Source: Prevotella melaninogenica ATCC 25845
GTDB lineage: Bacteria; Bacteroidota; Bacteroidia; Bacteroidales; Bacteroidaceae
Assembly: GCF_000144405.1 (NCBI RefSeq)
Contig: NC_014371.1
Span: 620,001 to 684,000 of the forward strand
DNA length: 64,000 bases
Reading direction: 5' to 3'
Below, piece by piece: positions 44,511 through 52,886 of this stretch (position 1 is its first letter; each line of letters begins with the position of its first letter). The position numbers and the translations under genes are program-made. The notes below the pieces were generated by a model, which saw only the letters and a program-made list of their open reading frames with translations, did no database searches and was not told where the DNA came from.

Positions 44511-45456
44511 AGTTACAATATGCTTGCTAACTCCTATCCTACTATCTTTCAGCGGGATAGGAGTTAATGATATAGACAAAAAGAAGTCTACTTCTAAAGA
44601 GGTAGACGACACCTTACGTATCATTATTACAGGTGACCTCCTACTTGACAGGGGGGTAAGACAGAAGATTGACGTGGCAGGAGTTGATGCTCTTTTTTCA
44701 TCTGGTATCGACTCGTTGTTCCAATCTTCCAACTATGTAATTGCCAACTTAGAGTGTCCAGTGACCAAAATAAGAGAACGAGTGTTCAAACGTTTCATCT
44801 TTAGAGGCGAACCCGAATGGTTGCCTACACTACGTCGTCATGGCATAACGCACCTCAACTTAGCCAATAATCATAGTATTGACCAAGGAAGAAGAGGACT
44901 TTTAGACACACAAGAACAGATTAAAAAAGCAGGAATGATACCTATCGGGGCTGGTAAGAATATGGAGGAAGCAGCAGAACCAGTACTCATTTCTACAAAT
45001 CCACGCCATGTTTGGGTAGTTTCATCCCTACGTTTACCCTTAGAAAACTTCCTCTATCTTCCTCAAAAACCTTGTGTTAGTCAGGAGAGTATAGATAGTC
45101 TTATCATGCGAGTTAAACGCTTACGAGCCACAGATAAGAATTGTTATATTCTCCTTATACTACATTGGGGATGGGAACACCACTTCAGAGCCACTCCACA
45201 GCAGCGTGAAGATGCACACAATCTAATAGATGCAGGGGCTGATGCTATTGTTGGTCACCATAGTCATACACTCCAAACAATAGAGACATATCGAGGAAAA
45301 CCAATCTATTATGGCATTGGAAACTTTATCTTTGACCAAAGAAAACCAATGAATTCACGGGCTTGTCTTGTGGAGTTAAGCATCACTGCAGAGAAGTGTA
45401 AAGCAAAGGCTTTACCTATAGAAATCAAGAACTGCACACCCTACCTTAGTAAATAG
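44476..45456 (+). CDS. CapA/PgsA-type metallophosphatase-fold protein
   Basis: A 326-residue protein of the poly-gamma-glutamate capsule CapA family with an N-terminal hydrophobic anchor (about residues 10-30). Metal-ligand motifs are ITGDLLLDRG, ANLECPVT, NLANNHSIDQG, LHWGWEHHF and VGHHSHTLQ, typical of a calcineurin-like fold. CapA proteins act in synthesis, release or hydrolysis of poly-gamma-glutamate. No CapB or CapC homologue is in this window. A GTG at 44470 and ATGs at 44476 and 44479 are all possible starts; all overlap the previous gene. Confidence 0.85.
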   Translation: MMKRHSIARVVKVTICLLTPILLSFSGIGVNDIDKKKSTSKEVDDTLRIIITGDLLLDRGVRQKIDVAGVDALFSSGIDSLFQSSNYVIANLECPVTKIRERVFKRFIFRGEPEWLPTLRRHGITHLNLANNHSIDQGRRGLLDTQEQIKKAGMIPIGAGKNMEEAAEPVLISTNPRHVWVVSSLRLPLENFLYLPQKPCVSQESIDSLIMRVKRLRATDKNCYILLILHWGWEHHFRATPQQREDAHNLIDAGADAIVGHHSHTLQTIETYRGKPIYYGIGNFIFDQRKPMNSRACLVELSITAEKCKAKALPIEIKNCTPYLSK

Positions 45457-45509
45457 CGTTTTCAAATTGTGCTTATTTCTCACTTTTGGATAACTTTTCA
45501 GCGAAAAAG

Positions 45510-45542
45510 TTTGGAAGTTTACGTTTAAGTATATACTTTTGC
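45510..45542 (+). promoter_or_regulatory. Promoter of the acidic-tailed protein gene
   Basis: TTTG (45510-45513), 20 bases, TACTTTTGC (45534-45542); leader of about 60 bases. Confidence 0.75.
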
Positions 45543-45609
45543 AGCAGGTCTGAGGGTATGGCTTTGAACAAAGCTATACCATAAAGCAAAATGAAAAAGT
45601 AAACACAAT

Positions 45610-46422
45610 ATGAAGCGACAAGGACAAGCACTATCGTTAAAGAATCTAACAAAAAGCAATGTGTGGGACATTCAGGAAAACGATGTCTTCCGCCTTTGGG
45701 CACAAGCAGAACGTGACGCCGATTTAAGGGATAATGAGCGTCATTATATTGATGTAATCAAAAGTGCCTTTACCATAGAAGAAGTTAAGGTTGATAAGCC
45801 TGAAGTTATCAAGAAATACGAAGAACGTGGCTGCCAAGTTGGTCAAGTTAGACTTGATGAGGGTACCACTGTAAAATGGGCTTTAAAGAAAAAATCAATC
45901 CAACGTATTACTGATTTAACTTGGGAAAATATCCATCATATATCAGCTCAGAAGCTAATTGAGGTTCTTGAGCGTAACTTTGGCGGTGGTTGGGAGAGCC
46001 TTCCACAGAGCGTACAGGATATTATCTTAAGTGGATTTGATATAAGTACAACTACGCTTCCGACCGCTCGTCTGAAGAAACCAGGTGGTCTTTATGAGAA
46101 GAAAGTCGCTGATGGCTTCGAAGTTCTTGAGATTTCAAAGGGCTCATGGACAGAAGCTATCTTTGCTAAGGAAAAGCCAATTTCAAACGTACCTACTACT
46201 AAACTTTCATCATTTGATGAGATTGGAGAAGAAGAAAACTTGAAGGATTTGGATGATGAAGACGAAATGATGCCTGAAGAAGATAGAGGTACAGACGATG
46301 AGGACGATGAGGATTTCGATGAGGACAAACTCACTGAAGAAAGCTATCGTACCACATTCGACACCAACCCAGAGGATTTGGAAATGCAAGCCGATGAGGT
46401 TGGAGAGGATGTCGACTTCTAA
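45610..46422 (+). CDS. Conserved-looking protein with long acidic C-terminal tail
   Basis: A 270-residue soluble protein. Residues 1 to about 205 look globular and mixed alpha/beta (SVWDI-type start near NVWDIQENDVFRLW; HHISAQKLIEVLERNFGGGW; LPQSVQDIILSGF). The last 65 residues are mostly Asp and Glu (EEENLKDLDDEDEMMPEEDR). A folded head plus acidic tail recalls the RNA polymerase delta subunit RpoE of Firmicutes, but no sequence match is claimed. It has a full promoter and a strong terminator, so it is a single-gene unit. Function unknown. Confidence 0.7.
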   Translation: MKRQGQALSLKNLTKSNVWDIQENDVFRLWAQAERDADLRDNERHYIDVIKSAFTIEEVKVDKPEVIKKYEERGCQVGQVRLDEGTTVKWALKKKSIQRITDLTWENIHHISAQKLIEVLERNFGGGWESLPQSVQDIILSGFDISTTTLPTARLKKPGGLYEKKVADGFEVLEISKGSWTEAIFAKEKPISNVPTTKLSSFDEIGEEENLKDLDDEDEMMPEEDRGTDDEDDEDFDEDKLTEESYRTTFDTNPEDLEMQADEVGEDVDF

Positions 46423-46467
46423 ACAAGCATAATAAAAATAGTAAGTGATTAACTAAATCACTATAAG

Positions 46468-46510
46468 AAAAGACCCAATCATTTGATGATGATTGGGTCT
46501 TTTCTTGTTT
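46468..46510 (+). terminator. Terminator of the acidic-tailed protein gene
   Basis: A perfect 15-bp stem AAAAGACCCAATCAT around TTGATG, then CTTGTTTTC. A second small hairpin (AGTGATT/AATCACT) lies just before it at 46444-46462. Confidence 0.9.
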
Positions 46511-46591
46511 TCTAAGATTAATCTTGTACACATTTTCTTACCTAATTCGCATTACCGAGCAACGAATAGCTACTAACGCGATGTGTTTGTT

Positions 46592-46705
46592 TTAGTGCTT
46601 TTTAGCCTTCTGAGCCAAAGCCTGACGACGAGCATTCTGAATCTCGAGGAAACGAGCATCCATACTGCTGTCAAACTCTTGGTTCTTAATAATGAGCCTA
46701 TCCAT
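46592..46705 (-). CDS. 37-residue basic small protein
   Basis: Encodes MDRLIIKNQEFDSSMDARFL followed by EIQNARRQALAQKAKKH. The second half is a predicted amphipathic, Lys/Arg/Gln-rich helix; the tail QKAKKH is strongly basic. It is real rather than a chance ORF because a complete promoter (TTTG, 20 bases, TATCTTTGC at 46738-46770) lies about 33 bases upstream on the same strand. I recognise no family; a nucleic-acid- or ribosome-associated small protein would fit the charge, which is inference. It is below usual length cut-offs. Confidence 0.65.
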   Translation of the reverse strand: MDRLIIKNQEFDSSMDARFLEIQNARRQALAQKAKKH

Positions 46706-46737
46706 AAATGTATGTTATCTTAAATACTTAATCGTAT

Positions 46738-46770
46738 GCAAAGATACGTTTTCTAAGTAATCATAACAAA
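46738..46770 (-). promoter_or_regulatory. Promoter of the 37-residue gene
   Basis: TTTG (46767-46770), 20 bases, TATCTTTGC (46738-46746) on the minus strand; leader about 25-30 bases. Confidence 0.75.
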
Positions 46771-46876
46771 TTTATACGAACTTTTTTGAAATCTTTTTAG
46801 TTACTTTTTGACCATAGTCAATACTATTGACTTACATCAAGCATCCACGTGTTATATTGCAAACAAGACAAAAAAA

Positions 46877-46909
46877 GTTGGCTATGTCAAATATCTTTCC
46901 TACCTTTGC
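46877..46909 (+). promoter_or_regulatory. Promoter of the 27-residue gene
   Basis: GTTG (46877-46880), 20 bases, TACCTTTGC (46901-46909). Transcription would begin near 46915, after the first two ATGs of the longer open frame. Confidence 0.65.
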
Positions 46910-46985
46910 ACCGAATTCGCAAAGAAAAATAAGTAATAACCGCAGAACCAAAGGGGTTCCGCACAAAAGAAGAAAGGATAACATT

Positions 46986-47069
46986 ATGTTGACATTTGGT
47001 ATTGTTACTATCGTTGCAGCAGTAATTGCAGAGGCATTGATTGTTTCAAAGAAGATTAATCTTGATTAG
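46986..47069 (+). CDS. 27-residue single-pass membrane peptide
   Basis: Encodes MLTFGIVTIVAAVIAEALIV followed by SKKINLD: one hydrophobic helix with a central Glu and a positive C-terminal end. The frame is open back to 46827, but those upstream ATGs precede the promoter at 46877-46909, so translation should start at 46986, which has an AAGAAAGGA-type ribosome site. The unit is closed by a strong terminator at 47147-47183. The 70-base leader has a small hairpin (GCAGAACC/GGTTCCGC). Function unknown; small regulator of a membrane complex or toxin-like peptide are options. Confidence 0.6.
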   Translation: MLTFGIVTIVAAVIAEALIVSKKINLD

Positions 47070-47146
47070 TAATTATCAAGTAACCAAAAGACCAGAAATT
47101 AAATCGTAAGCTGTTGAAATCGATTAACAGCAGACAAATAAAAAAG

Positions 47147-47183
47147 AAAAGCCGATGCACCAAATGGTGTATCGGCTTTTTCT
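47147..47183 (+). terminator. Terminator of the 27-residue gene
   Basis: AAAAGCCGATGCACCA pairs with TGGTGTATCGGCTTTT (one wobble), followed by TTCT. Confidence 0.9.
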
Positions 47184-47258
47184 ATGGGTAATATTACTCT
47201 TATCTAATGATTATCTTCTCTCAATTCTACACCCTATTCTATCGTATTTTGCCCTCAA

Positions 47259-47335
47259 TATCATTGGTGTCATCCATCCGCACATGTCGTGCTAAGCATG
47301 CGCACATATGGTGTTAAGCATCCGCACCACATGTG
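47259..47335. repeat. 22-bp-period array, type B (B5)
   Basis: CAC-N5-GTG units start at 47281, 47303 and 47325, and a half-degenerate unit (TAT-N5-GTG) at 47259: four units, all exactly 22 bp apart. Linkers read TAAGCA-like. It lies between convergent genes. The rest of 47184-47496 shows nothing else. Confidence 0.85.
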
Positions 47336-47496
47336 CTAAGCAGCAATATGCCATTTGAAAAGTAGCTATACGTTGGTAGAGTATAGGAAAAAAGACTGTA
47401 ATAGTTCTTCTAACAAAACATTATGAAGCCTTAAAAAGAAGACATCCTTACTTTAGCTTGTTGATAAAAGAGTAGTTTTTCTACTATCACTTTATA

Positions 47497-48111
47497 CTAA
47501 AGGATATTAAGATCAGCAAGCGCTTTCTGTGCTATAGTATCGAAGTCTTCTCCTAATTCGCAGAAACTTAGAACACAATTATATGCAGCATGTCTCAATG
47601 GTAGGCTCTCACCTGCTAACGTTGTGTGTGCCTGATCAAGGAACTCATTAATCCCTCGCTCATTAGGTTCCATACCACGAGCAAACAAACGAGCAAGCAA
47701 CTGGTAGCCACAAAGCTGATACATATCACGATCAGAAGCTATCCACTTGTATGCCAAAGCTGGTGCGAAGTCAAGATACTGAAGAAGATTAAAAGCCAAT
47801 AACTCAGCCATTTCCTGTGTGCGAAGGCGTTCCATCCATACTTCCACAAGGTCTTCATCCATTTTCTCAGCTGGCATAATAAGCGTAGCCAGTACCTGAC
47901 ACTCACGAATATCCTCTTTCCATAGTTCTATAGCGAGCTCATAATCCTTACCATATTCAGCTGCCATCTTCTGCAAATCAGGGATTGGTACTCCCCAGTT
48001 TATCTTATACGTAACACCCTTTTGACGCATAGAGTGCGATGCAACTCCATTCATCAAGAGGCGGAAAGACTGTTTAATCTCTTTCAGTTTCTCGTGTATC
48101 TGTTCATTCAT
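47497..48111 (-). CDS. DNA alkylation repair (AlkD-like) HEAT-repeat protein
   Basis: A 204-residue all-alpha protein of the AlkC/AlkD family: paired helices with YKINWGVPIPDLQKMAAEYG, LWKEDIRECQVLATLIMP and LLARLFARG. Such proteins remove N3/N7-alkylated purines or simply bind DNA. The family's catalytic aromatic and Asp residues are not clear to me in this copy, and it is shorter than AlkD of Bacillus cereus (about 235 residues), so enzyme activity is uncertain. It sits downstream of a TPR gene on the same strand, 99 bases away. Confidence 0.78.
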   Translation of the reverse strand: MNEQIHEKLKEIKQSFRLLMNGVASHSMRQKGVTYKINWGVPIPDLQKMAAEYGKDYELAIELWKEDIRECQVLATLIMPAEKMDEDLVEVWMERLRTQEMAELLAFNLLQYLDFAPALAYKWIASDRDMYQLCGYQLLARLFARGMEPNERGINEFLDQAHTTLAGESLPLRHAAYNCVLSFCELGEDFDTIAQKALADLNIL

Positions 48112-48210
48112 TATCCTATTAATCTATATAAATTGATAAATTCTATTATGGTTTTTCTATACCACAACAGTTTAATTATTAAGTATTTGAACACCTATTG
48201 ATAGTTGATA

Positions 48211-50385
48211 TTAACCAACTAAACTCAACATTAAGAAGCAGTCAGTTTCAGAAATACCGTACATCTCCAATGTGTCAGCATCACTACGGAACTCTTCTAA
48301 TAATTGCTCCCTACTCTTTCCACTCTTTACTATCCATTCTCGGAATAGCTCAACAGCACGTTGAACATTGCCCATAGCCCACCGACAATAGCCTGCATTC
48401 AGATAATCCTCATGCGCTGGAGTTGATGTTAACAGCGTGTCATACAACAGTGAAGCCTTATCAAGACTATTATCCGACAGCATTGCCCATGCAAGAACAC
48501 GCTTCACATTCATGTCTTCCGGATATTGATAGTCAAGACGGAATAACTCTTCACGCACCTCGCTTGTCCTACCTAACTTCAAAAGAGCAACACAACGATT
48601 CATTGTGTAATTCTTATGACCTGGTTCTAATTTCAGCAACTCAGTATACACCTCTTCTGCAGTTTTATAATCCTCTGCGTCAAGTGCTGCTCTTGCCTTT
48701 CCTTTCAGCGCCCACTGATTATCAGGCTCAGTCTTCAACGCATAATCAAAGAACTGATAAGCAAACTCAGCCTTACCCATATTGATATTTGTATAACCCA
48801 TTAAGATGGCATATCGTGGGTCTGCACTTTGGAAAGTAGTCAGAAGTTCTGCAAGTTCCGTCATCTGCTGATGCTTATACAAGTGTGAAGCCAAGCGCAA
48901 CTTGACATCATCGAGTCCTGTGCCCATGAAGGATTTATACGTAAAGAAGAAGGTATCAGCAACAAAGTCACCCTTACCATTATCCTCAAATGGATTAATA
49001 AAGTCATTAGCTGTATGATAAAGACGGAAGAAACGGTAAAGGTCTTGTAAGTAGGTACGACGAATACTAATAGCATCTTCCACATCATCACTTTCTGCCA
49101 ACGGTCCTAACATTGCATCAGAACCTATTACCTCCTTAATATCAGATGGTAACTGATTGATGATTTGTTCTAAAGCAAAAGCAAAAGAGTATCTATCCGA
49201 CTCACAGAAATTACTTCTTTCCATGAGAGTATTTAAGAACTTTGTGTCGCCTAATTTACTTATCACAGGGCGTAAAGCAGGGTGATTCAAGTAGAAAGGA
49301 GTAAACCAATTCACCATATCATTGAAGAAAGGGAATCGCTTCATCTGACTGAAACCGCCAAAATAGATATCAGAACCTTGCTTCTGCATATCCATCATCT
49401 TGCGTACCTTCTCTTCCATCTGCTCCATGCGCTTCTCATCAGCATCTTGGTGGAGGATACTCTCTATCGCATCTTCTTCCTTTTCCATAATGCCAAGACG
49501 CCCGATTGTCAGATTAGAGTTGCGCATGATATCAGGCATAATATCACGTTGAATCTTGTCATTATCCTTCTCAGCATCCTTACTATAGAAGAACTGAATC
49601 TGTAAAGTCAGTAATTCACGAGTGATAGTAGGGTTCTCACAGAGCTCACGTATCAACGCATCCTGCTCTGGGAAGATGTCCATTCCTTCGAAGACTGCTA
49701 ACACCCAGCCCACCAATGCACGCTGTCTTACATGCTCGTCTGTAGCCTGCTGATATACATTGACAAGTGTTTTGAACTTATTAATATCAAACTGATTCAT
49801 TGCGCCAAGGCTAATTGCACTTACAATAACCTGCTGATCAGTTGACATAACAGTAGGAGAAAGGAGCAACTCTGTATAGAATTTACAATCATCATCAGTC
49901 CATTGACACGATGTCCATAAGGCACTAAAAAGACGATTCATAAACGATTGGTGACGATCATATAACTCAGTACTCTTCTGTTCTCTTGTTTCTTCTGGTT
50001 GAAGTGAGAGCATAGCGATGTCTGAAACAAATGATTCTAACACTGTACGAACGAAGTCATGGCTGGTATTCAGGTGGTCAATTACCCTAAAAGAGTTAAC
50101 GTATGCACTAACATTCTTGCATCGCCAGCTAATCTCAAGGTCGGCAGCAACACGGTAAAGTCGCTGCAACAATGTGCTATAGAGTGATTCACGATGACTA
50201 TCTGAGAAACCCCTTCCCATATAGTCTACCATCAACTGATAATCAGATTTGATAGCTTCAAACTCACTGTGTCCCATAAGTGATGGACGCTGAACATAAA
50301 GTTGCTCTAATACCTCAATGGCATTACTCAACCTTCTGTCCATTAAACAGTTTATAGCCTTGCTAAGAATCTCCTCTACATTCAC
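48211..50385 (-). CDS. Large TPR-repeat cytosolic protein
   Basis: A 724-residue soluble helical protein. The C-terminal region (about residues 490-690) has tetratricopeptide-like repeats (AYQFFDYALKTEPDNQWALK, AEEVYTELLKLEPGHKNYTM). A charged helix near 300-335 (KRMEQMEEKVRKMMDMQKQG) may be a coiled coil. The N-terminal two thirds is alpha-helical with no family I know. There is no signal peptide or membrane segment. It lies 34 bases after the SBP-like lipoprotein gene and probably shares its transcript. Role unknown, probably a protein-interaction scaffold. Confidence 0.8.
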   Translation of the reverse strand: MNVEEILSKAINCLMDRRLSNAIEVLEQLYVQRPSLMGHSEFEAIKSDYQLMVDYMGRGFSDSHRESLYSTLLQRLYRVAADLEISWRCKNVSAYVNSFRVIDHLNTSHDFVRTVLESFVSDIAMLSLQPEETREQKSTELYDRHQSFMNRLFSALWTSCQWTDDDCKFYTELLLSPTVMSTDQQVIVSAISLGAMNQFDINKFKTLVNVYQQATDEHVRQRALVGWVLAVFEGMDIFPEQDALIRELCENPTITRELLTLQIQFFYSKDAEKDNDKIQRDIMPDIMRNSNLTIGRLGIMEKEEDAIESILHQDADEKRMEQMEEKVRKMMDMQKQGSDIYFGGFSQMKRFPFFNDMVNWFTPFYLNHPALRPVISKLGDTKFLNTLMERSNFCESDRYSFAFALEQIINQLPSDIKEVIGSDAMLGPLAESDDVEDAISIRRTYLQDLYRFFRLYHTANDFINPFEDNGKGDFVADTFFFTYKSFMGTGLDDVKLRLASHLYKHQQMTELAELLTTFQSADPRYAILMGYTNINMGKAEFAYQFFDYALKTEPDNQWALKGKARAALDAEDYKTAEEVYTELLKLEPGHKNYTMNRCVALLKLGRTSEVREELFRLDYQYPEDMNVKRVLAWAMLSDNSLDKASLLYDTLLTSTPAHEDYLNAGYCRWAMGNVQRAVELFREWIVKSGKSREQLLEEFRSDADTLEMYGISETDCFLMLSLVG

Positions 50386-50419
50386 TTCCCTACTCCTTTA
50401 TATGATTACTATTCAGTTC

Positions 50420-51340
50420 TTACTTACTAACCTTACCACTGCTAAGAAAGTTGCGTGCCATGAGCAAGTCTGCCTTACGTGGTGGTCCAATCTTCGTATA
50501 TTTTATATCAGGTAATGCACGTACAACAGATTCATCAACCTTCATATACTTCTGAATCAAAGCAGAATAATACTTCACACCATTCTTATTGATTTGCTCT
50601 ACAGCCTTATCATAAGCCGCTGCAAAGGCTGCTTCTTCATCTTGACGACGCACTTTATCCATTATAGCCACCACACCAAGGCGTACACCAGCATCTTCCG
50701 AATTAAAAAGGGAATTATTATCTGCTGATAAAGCCTTTGTTATCTGTGGTTCAGCAAACCAGTAAGCATCAATCTCATGGTTCTGCAACATGGCAAGTCT
50801 CACCAGTACATCATTAACCTGTACACGAAAGACTTGATACTTAGGCTTAGCCTTCTTCACCGCCATATCCGTCAGAAGGTCAGTTCCAGAGAAACGAGTC
50901 ATAGCAACAATCTTATCACTTAGGTCAGAGAGTTGCTTCAACTTCGAATCCTTGTCAGCAATCAGTTGCCAATTAAGATTCGTATCTGTCAGATAGTGCA
51001 TCAGCACCTTGTTTCTATGTTTCAGTCTTTCTGTACGGACAAGATCACTAAAAGCAGCTTGTACACTTCCCCCAATCATAGCCGTATCACAATCCATCTG
51101 TGCATTAAACCTACAAAGTCTAATATCAACCTTCGCTGTATCGTATAACAAGCTATCCTTCAATAGATACGCCGGAAGGCAATCCATCGTAGGCATCACA
51201 GCTATTTTATAAGCTTTCTGATAAGCTTCACGCTCAGCCAACTTCTGTGCCTGACGTTCAGCTTGCAGCTCCTTGTCGCTCTTACCGCAGCTGACAAAGG
51301 TAAGCACAGCCAGTATGAGCAGGTAATTAATACGTTTCAT
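50420..51340 (-). CDS. Substrate-binding-protein-like lipoprotein
   Basis: A 306-residue lipoprotein with lipobox TFVSC (Cys18). A charged coiled N-terminal segment (KELQAERQAQKLAEREAYQK) precedes a fold like periplasmic binding proteins of the nitrate/sulfonate type (YKIAVMPTMDCLPAYLL, MIGGSVQAAFSDLV, MTRFSGTDLLTDMA, DAYWFAEPQITKA). No ABC permease or ATPase is nearby, so it may be a receptor or a lone scavenging protein. Its -7 element is 6 bases before the ATG and is divergent from that of radA. Confidence 0.7.
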   Translation of the reverse strand: MKRINYLLILAVLTFVSCGKSDKELQAERQAQKLAEREAYQKAYKIAVMPTMDCLPAYLLKDSLLYDTAKVDIRLCRFNAQMDCDTAMIGGSVQAAFSDLVRTERLKHRNKVLMHYLTDTNLNWQLIADKDSKLKQLSDLSDKIVAMTRFSGTDLLTDMAVKKAKPKYQVFRVQVNDVLVRLAMLQNHEIDAYWFAEPQITKALSADNNSLFNSEDAGVRLGVVAIMDKVRRQDEEAAFAAAYDKAVEQINKNGVKYYSALIQKYMKVDESVVRALPDIKYTKIGPPRKADLLMARNFLSSGKVSK

Positions 51341-51346
51341 ATAGTT

Positions 51347-51355
51347 GCAAAATTA
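51347..51355 (-). promoter_or_regulatory. -7 element of the SBP-like lipoprotein, abutting the ATG
   Basis: TAATTTTGC on the minus strand with six bases before the ATG at 51340; -33 is weak (TTCT). Confidence 0.5.
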
Positions 51356-51364
51356 AGAATAAAT

Positions 51365-51396
51365 TTTGTAACTAAGAAAAATCTTATTACTTTTGT
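51365..51396 (+). promoter_or_regulatory. Promoter of radA, abutting the ATG
   Basis: TTTG (51365-51368), 19 bases, TACTTTTGT (51388-51396), then seven bases to the ATG at 51404: leaderless or nearly so. Confidence 0.7.
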
Positions 51397-51403
51397 CTTA
51401 CTT

Positions 51404-52804
51404 ATGGCAAAGGACAAGATAGCTTTCGTCTGCAGTAATTGTGGACAAGAAAGTCCAAAATGGATTGGTAAATGCCCCAACTGTGGGCAGTGGAACACAT
51501 TCAAAGAGTTCCGTATCGCTGCTGATACGGGTTCACAAGCTGCACGCAATGCCGCAACAACATTGCGCAATGCAGCTTCTGGCGGCTCTGTTTCGGCTTT
51601 AGCAAATAAGCCACAGCGTCTCCGTGACATTTCATCTCACGATGACCCACGCATAGATATGCACGATGGTGAACTTAACCGTGTGTTAGGTGGCGGCTTG
51701 GTACCGGGTAGTATCGTACTACTTGGTGGCGAACCCGGTATTGGTAAGAGTACGCTGACACTGCAGACAATACTCCACATGACGCAACGTGTACTCTATG
51801 TCAGCGGTGAGGAAAGTCCTCATCAGATAAAGATGCGTGCCGAACGTATTTCCAAAAATATTGCAGAAAACATCATTATCTTGTCGGAAACATCCTTAGA
51901 ACATATTTTTGAGCATATTCGTGACGTACAGCCAGAGCTTGTTGTGATAGACTCTATCCAGACTATCTCAACAGAAGACGTTGACAGTAGTCCCGGAAGC
52001 ATTACTCAAGTGCGCGAATGTGCATCAGCCCTTCTACGCTTTGCAAAGACAAGTGGCGTTCCTGTGATTCTCATTGGACATATCAATAAAGAGGGAAGCA
52101 TTGCTGGACCAAAGATATTAGAGCATATTGTTGACACCGTAATTCAGTTTGAAGGCGACCAACATTATATGTATCGAATCCTCCGAAGCATTAAAAACCG
52201 ATTTGGTTCTACTTCAGAACTCGGTATTTACGAGATGGAACAGCAGGGACTTCGTGAGGTTAGCAACCCTTCCGAACTTCTACTTACCGAAGATCATGAG
52301 GGATTATCGGGCGTTGCTATCTCAAGTACTATTGAAGGCGCACGTCCTTTCCTCGTTGAGACACAGGCACTTGTATCATCAGCTGCCTATGGAACTCCAC
52401 AGCGTTCAGCCACAGGTTTCGACCAAAGACGCCTTAACATGCTCCTCGCTGTCTTAGAGAAGCGTGTCGGTTTTAAGCTGATGCAGAAGGATGTCTTCCT
52501 GAACATTGCAGGCGGTTTGCGTGTGACAGACATGGCGATGGACCTCAGTGTCATTGCTGCCGTACTCTCATCGAATGTTGACACACCAATAGAACAAGGC
52601 TGGTGTATGTGTGGTGAGGTCGGATTGAGTGGTGAGGTACGCCCTATCAGCCGTATTGAGCAGCGCATTGCAGAAGCTGAGAAATTAGGTTTTAGCCATA
52701 TCATTATTCCAAAGTATAACCTTTCAGGACTTACAGGTAAGTACAATATACAACTTCACCCCGTAAGAAAGGTTGAAGAAGCACTTAGAGCATTGTTTGG
52801 CTAA
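51404..52804 (+). CDS. radA: DNA repair protein RadA
   Basis: A 466-residue RecA-related branch-migration ATPase. The N-terminal zinc finger uses Cys10, Cys13, Cys24 and Cys27 (CSNCGQ, CPNCGQ). Walker A is GGEPGIGKST, Walker B about ELVVIDSIQT, and the RadA-specific motif KNRFGSTSELGIYEM is present. A Lon-type fold forms the C-terminal end. The open frame begins at 51263, but MAKDKIAFVCSNCG at 51404 is the standard start, and the promoter lies upstream of it. Confidence 0.95.
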   Translation: MAKDKIAFVCSNCGQESPKWIGKCPNCGQWNTFKEFRIAADTGSQAARNAATTLRNAASGGSVSALANKPQRLRDISSHDDPRIDMHDGELNRVLGGGLVPGSIVLLGGEPGIGKSTLTLQTILHMTQRVLYVSGEESPHQIKMRAERISKNIAENIIILSETSLEHIFEHIRDVQPELVVIDSIQTISTEDVDSSPGSITQVRECASALLRFAKTSGVPVILIGHINKEGSIAGPKILEHIVDTVIQFEGDQHYMYRILRSIKNRFGSTSELGIYEMEQQGLREVSNPSELLLTEDHEGLSGVAISSTIEGARPFLVETQALVSSAAYGTPQRSATGFDQRRLNMLLAVLEKRVGFKLMQKDVFLNIAGGLRVTDMAMDLSVIAAVLSSNVDTPIEQGWCMCGEVGLSGEVRPISRIEQRIAEAEKLGFSHIIIPKYNLSGLTGKYNIQLHPVRKVEEALRALFG

Positions 52805-52886
52805 AACGAAAATGAATACTTTGAGACGAACTCTCACAACACACAACATCTCGTTTTTGTAATAAAAATTCAGTGCCCAATATTCT

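Noticed and set aside
46827..46985. N-terminal extension of the 27-residue peptide
   Set aside because: Its ATGs lie before or within the promoter at 46877-46909, so they would not be in the mRNA.
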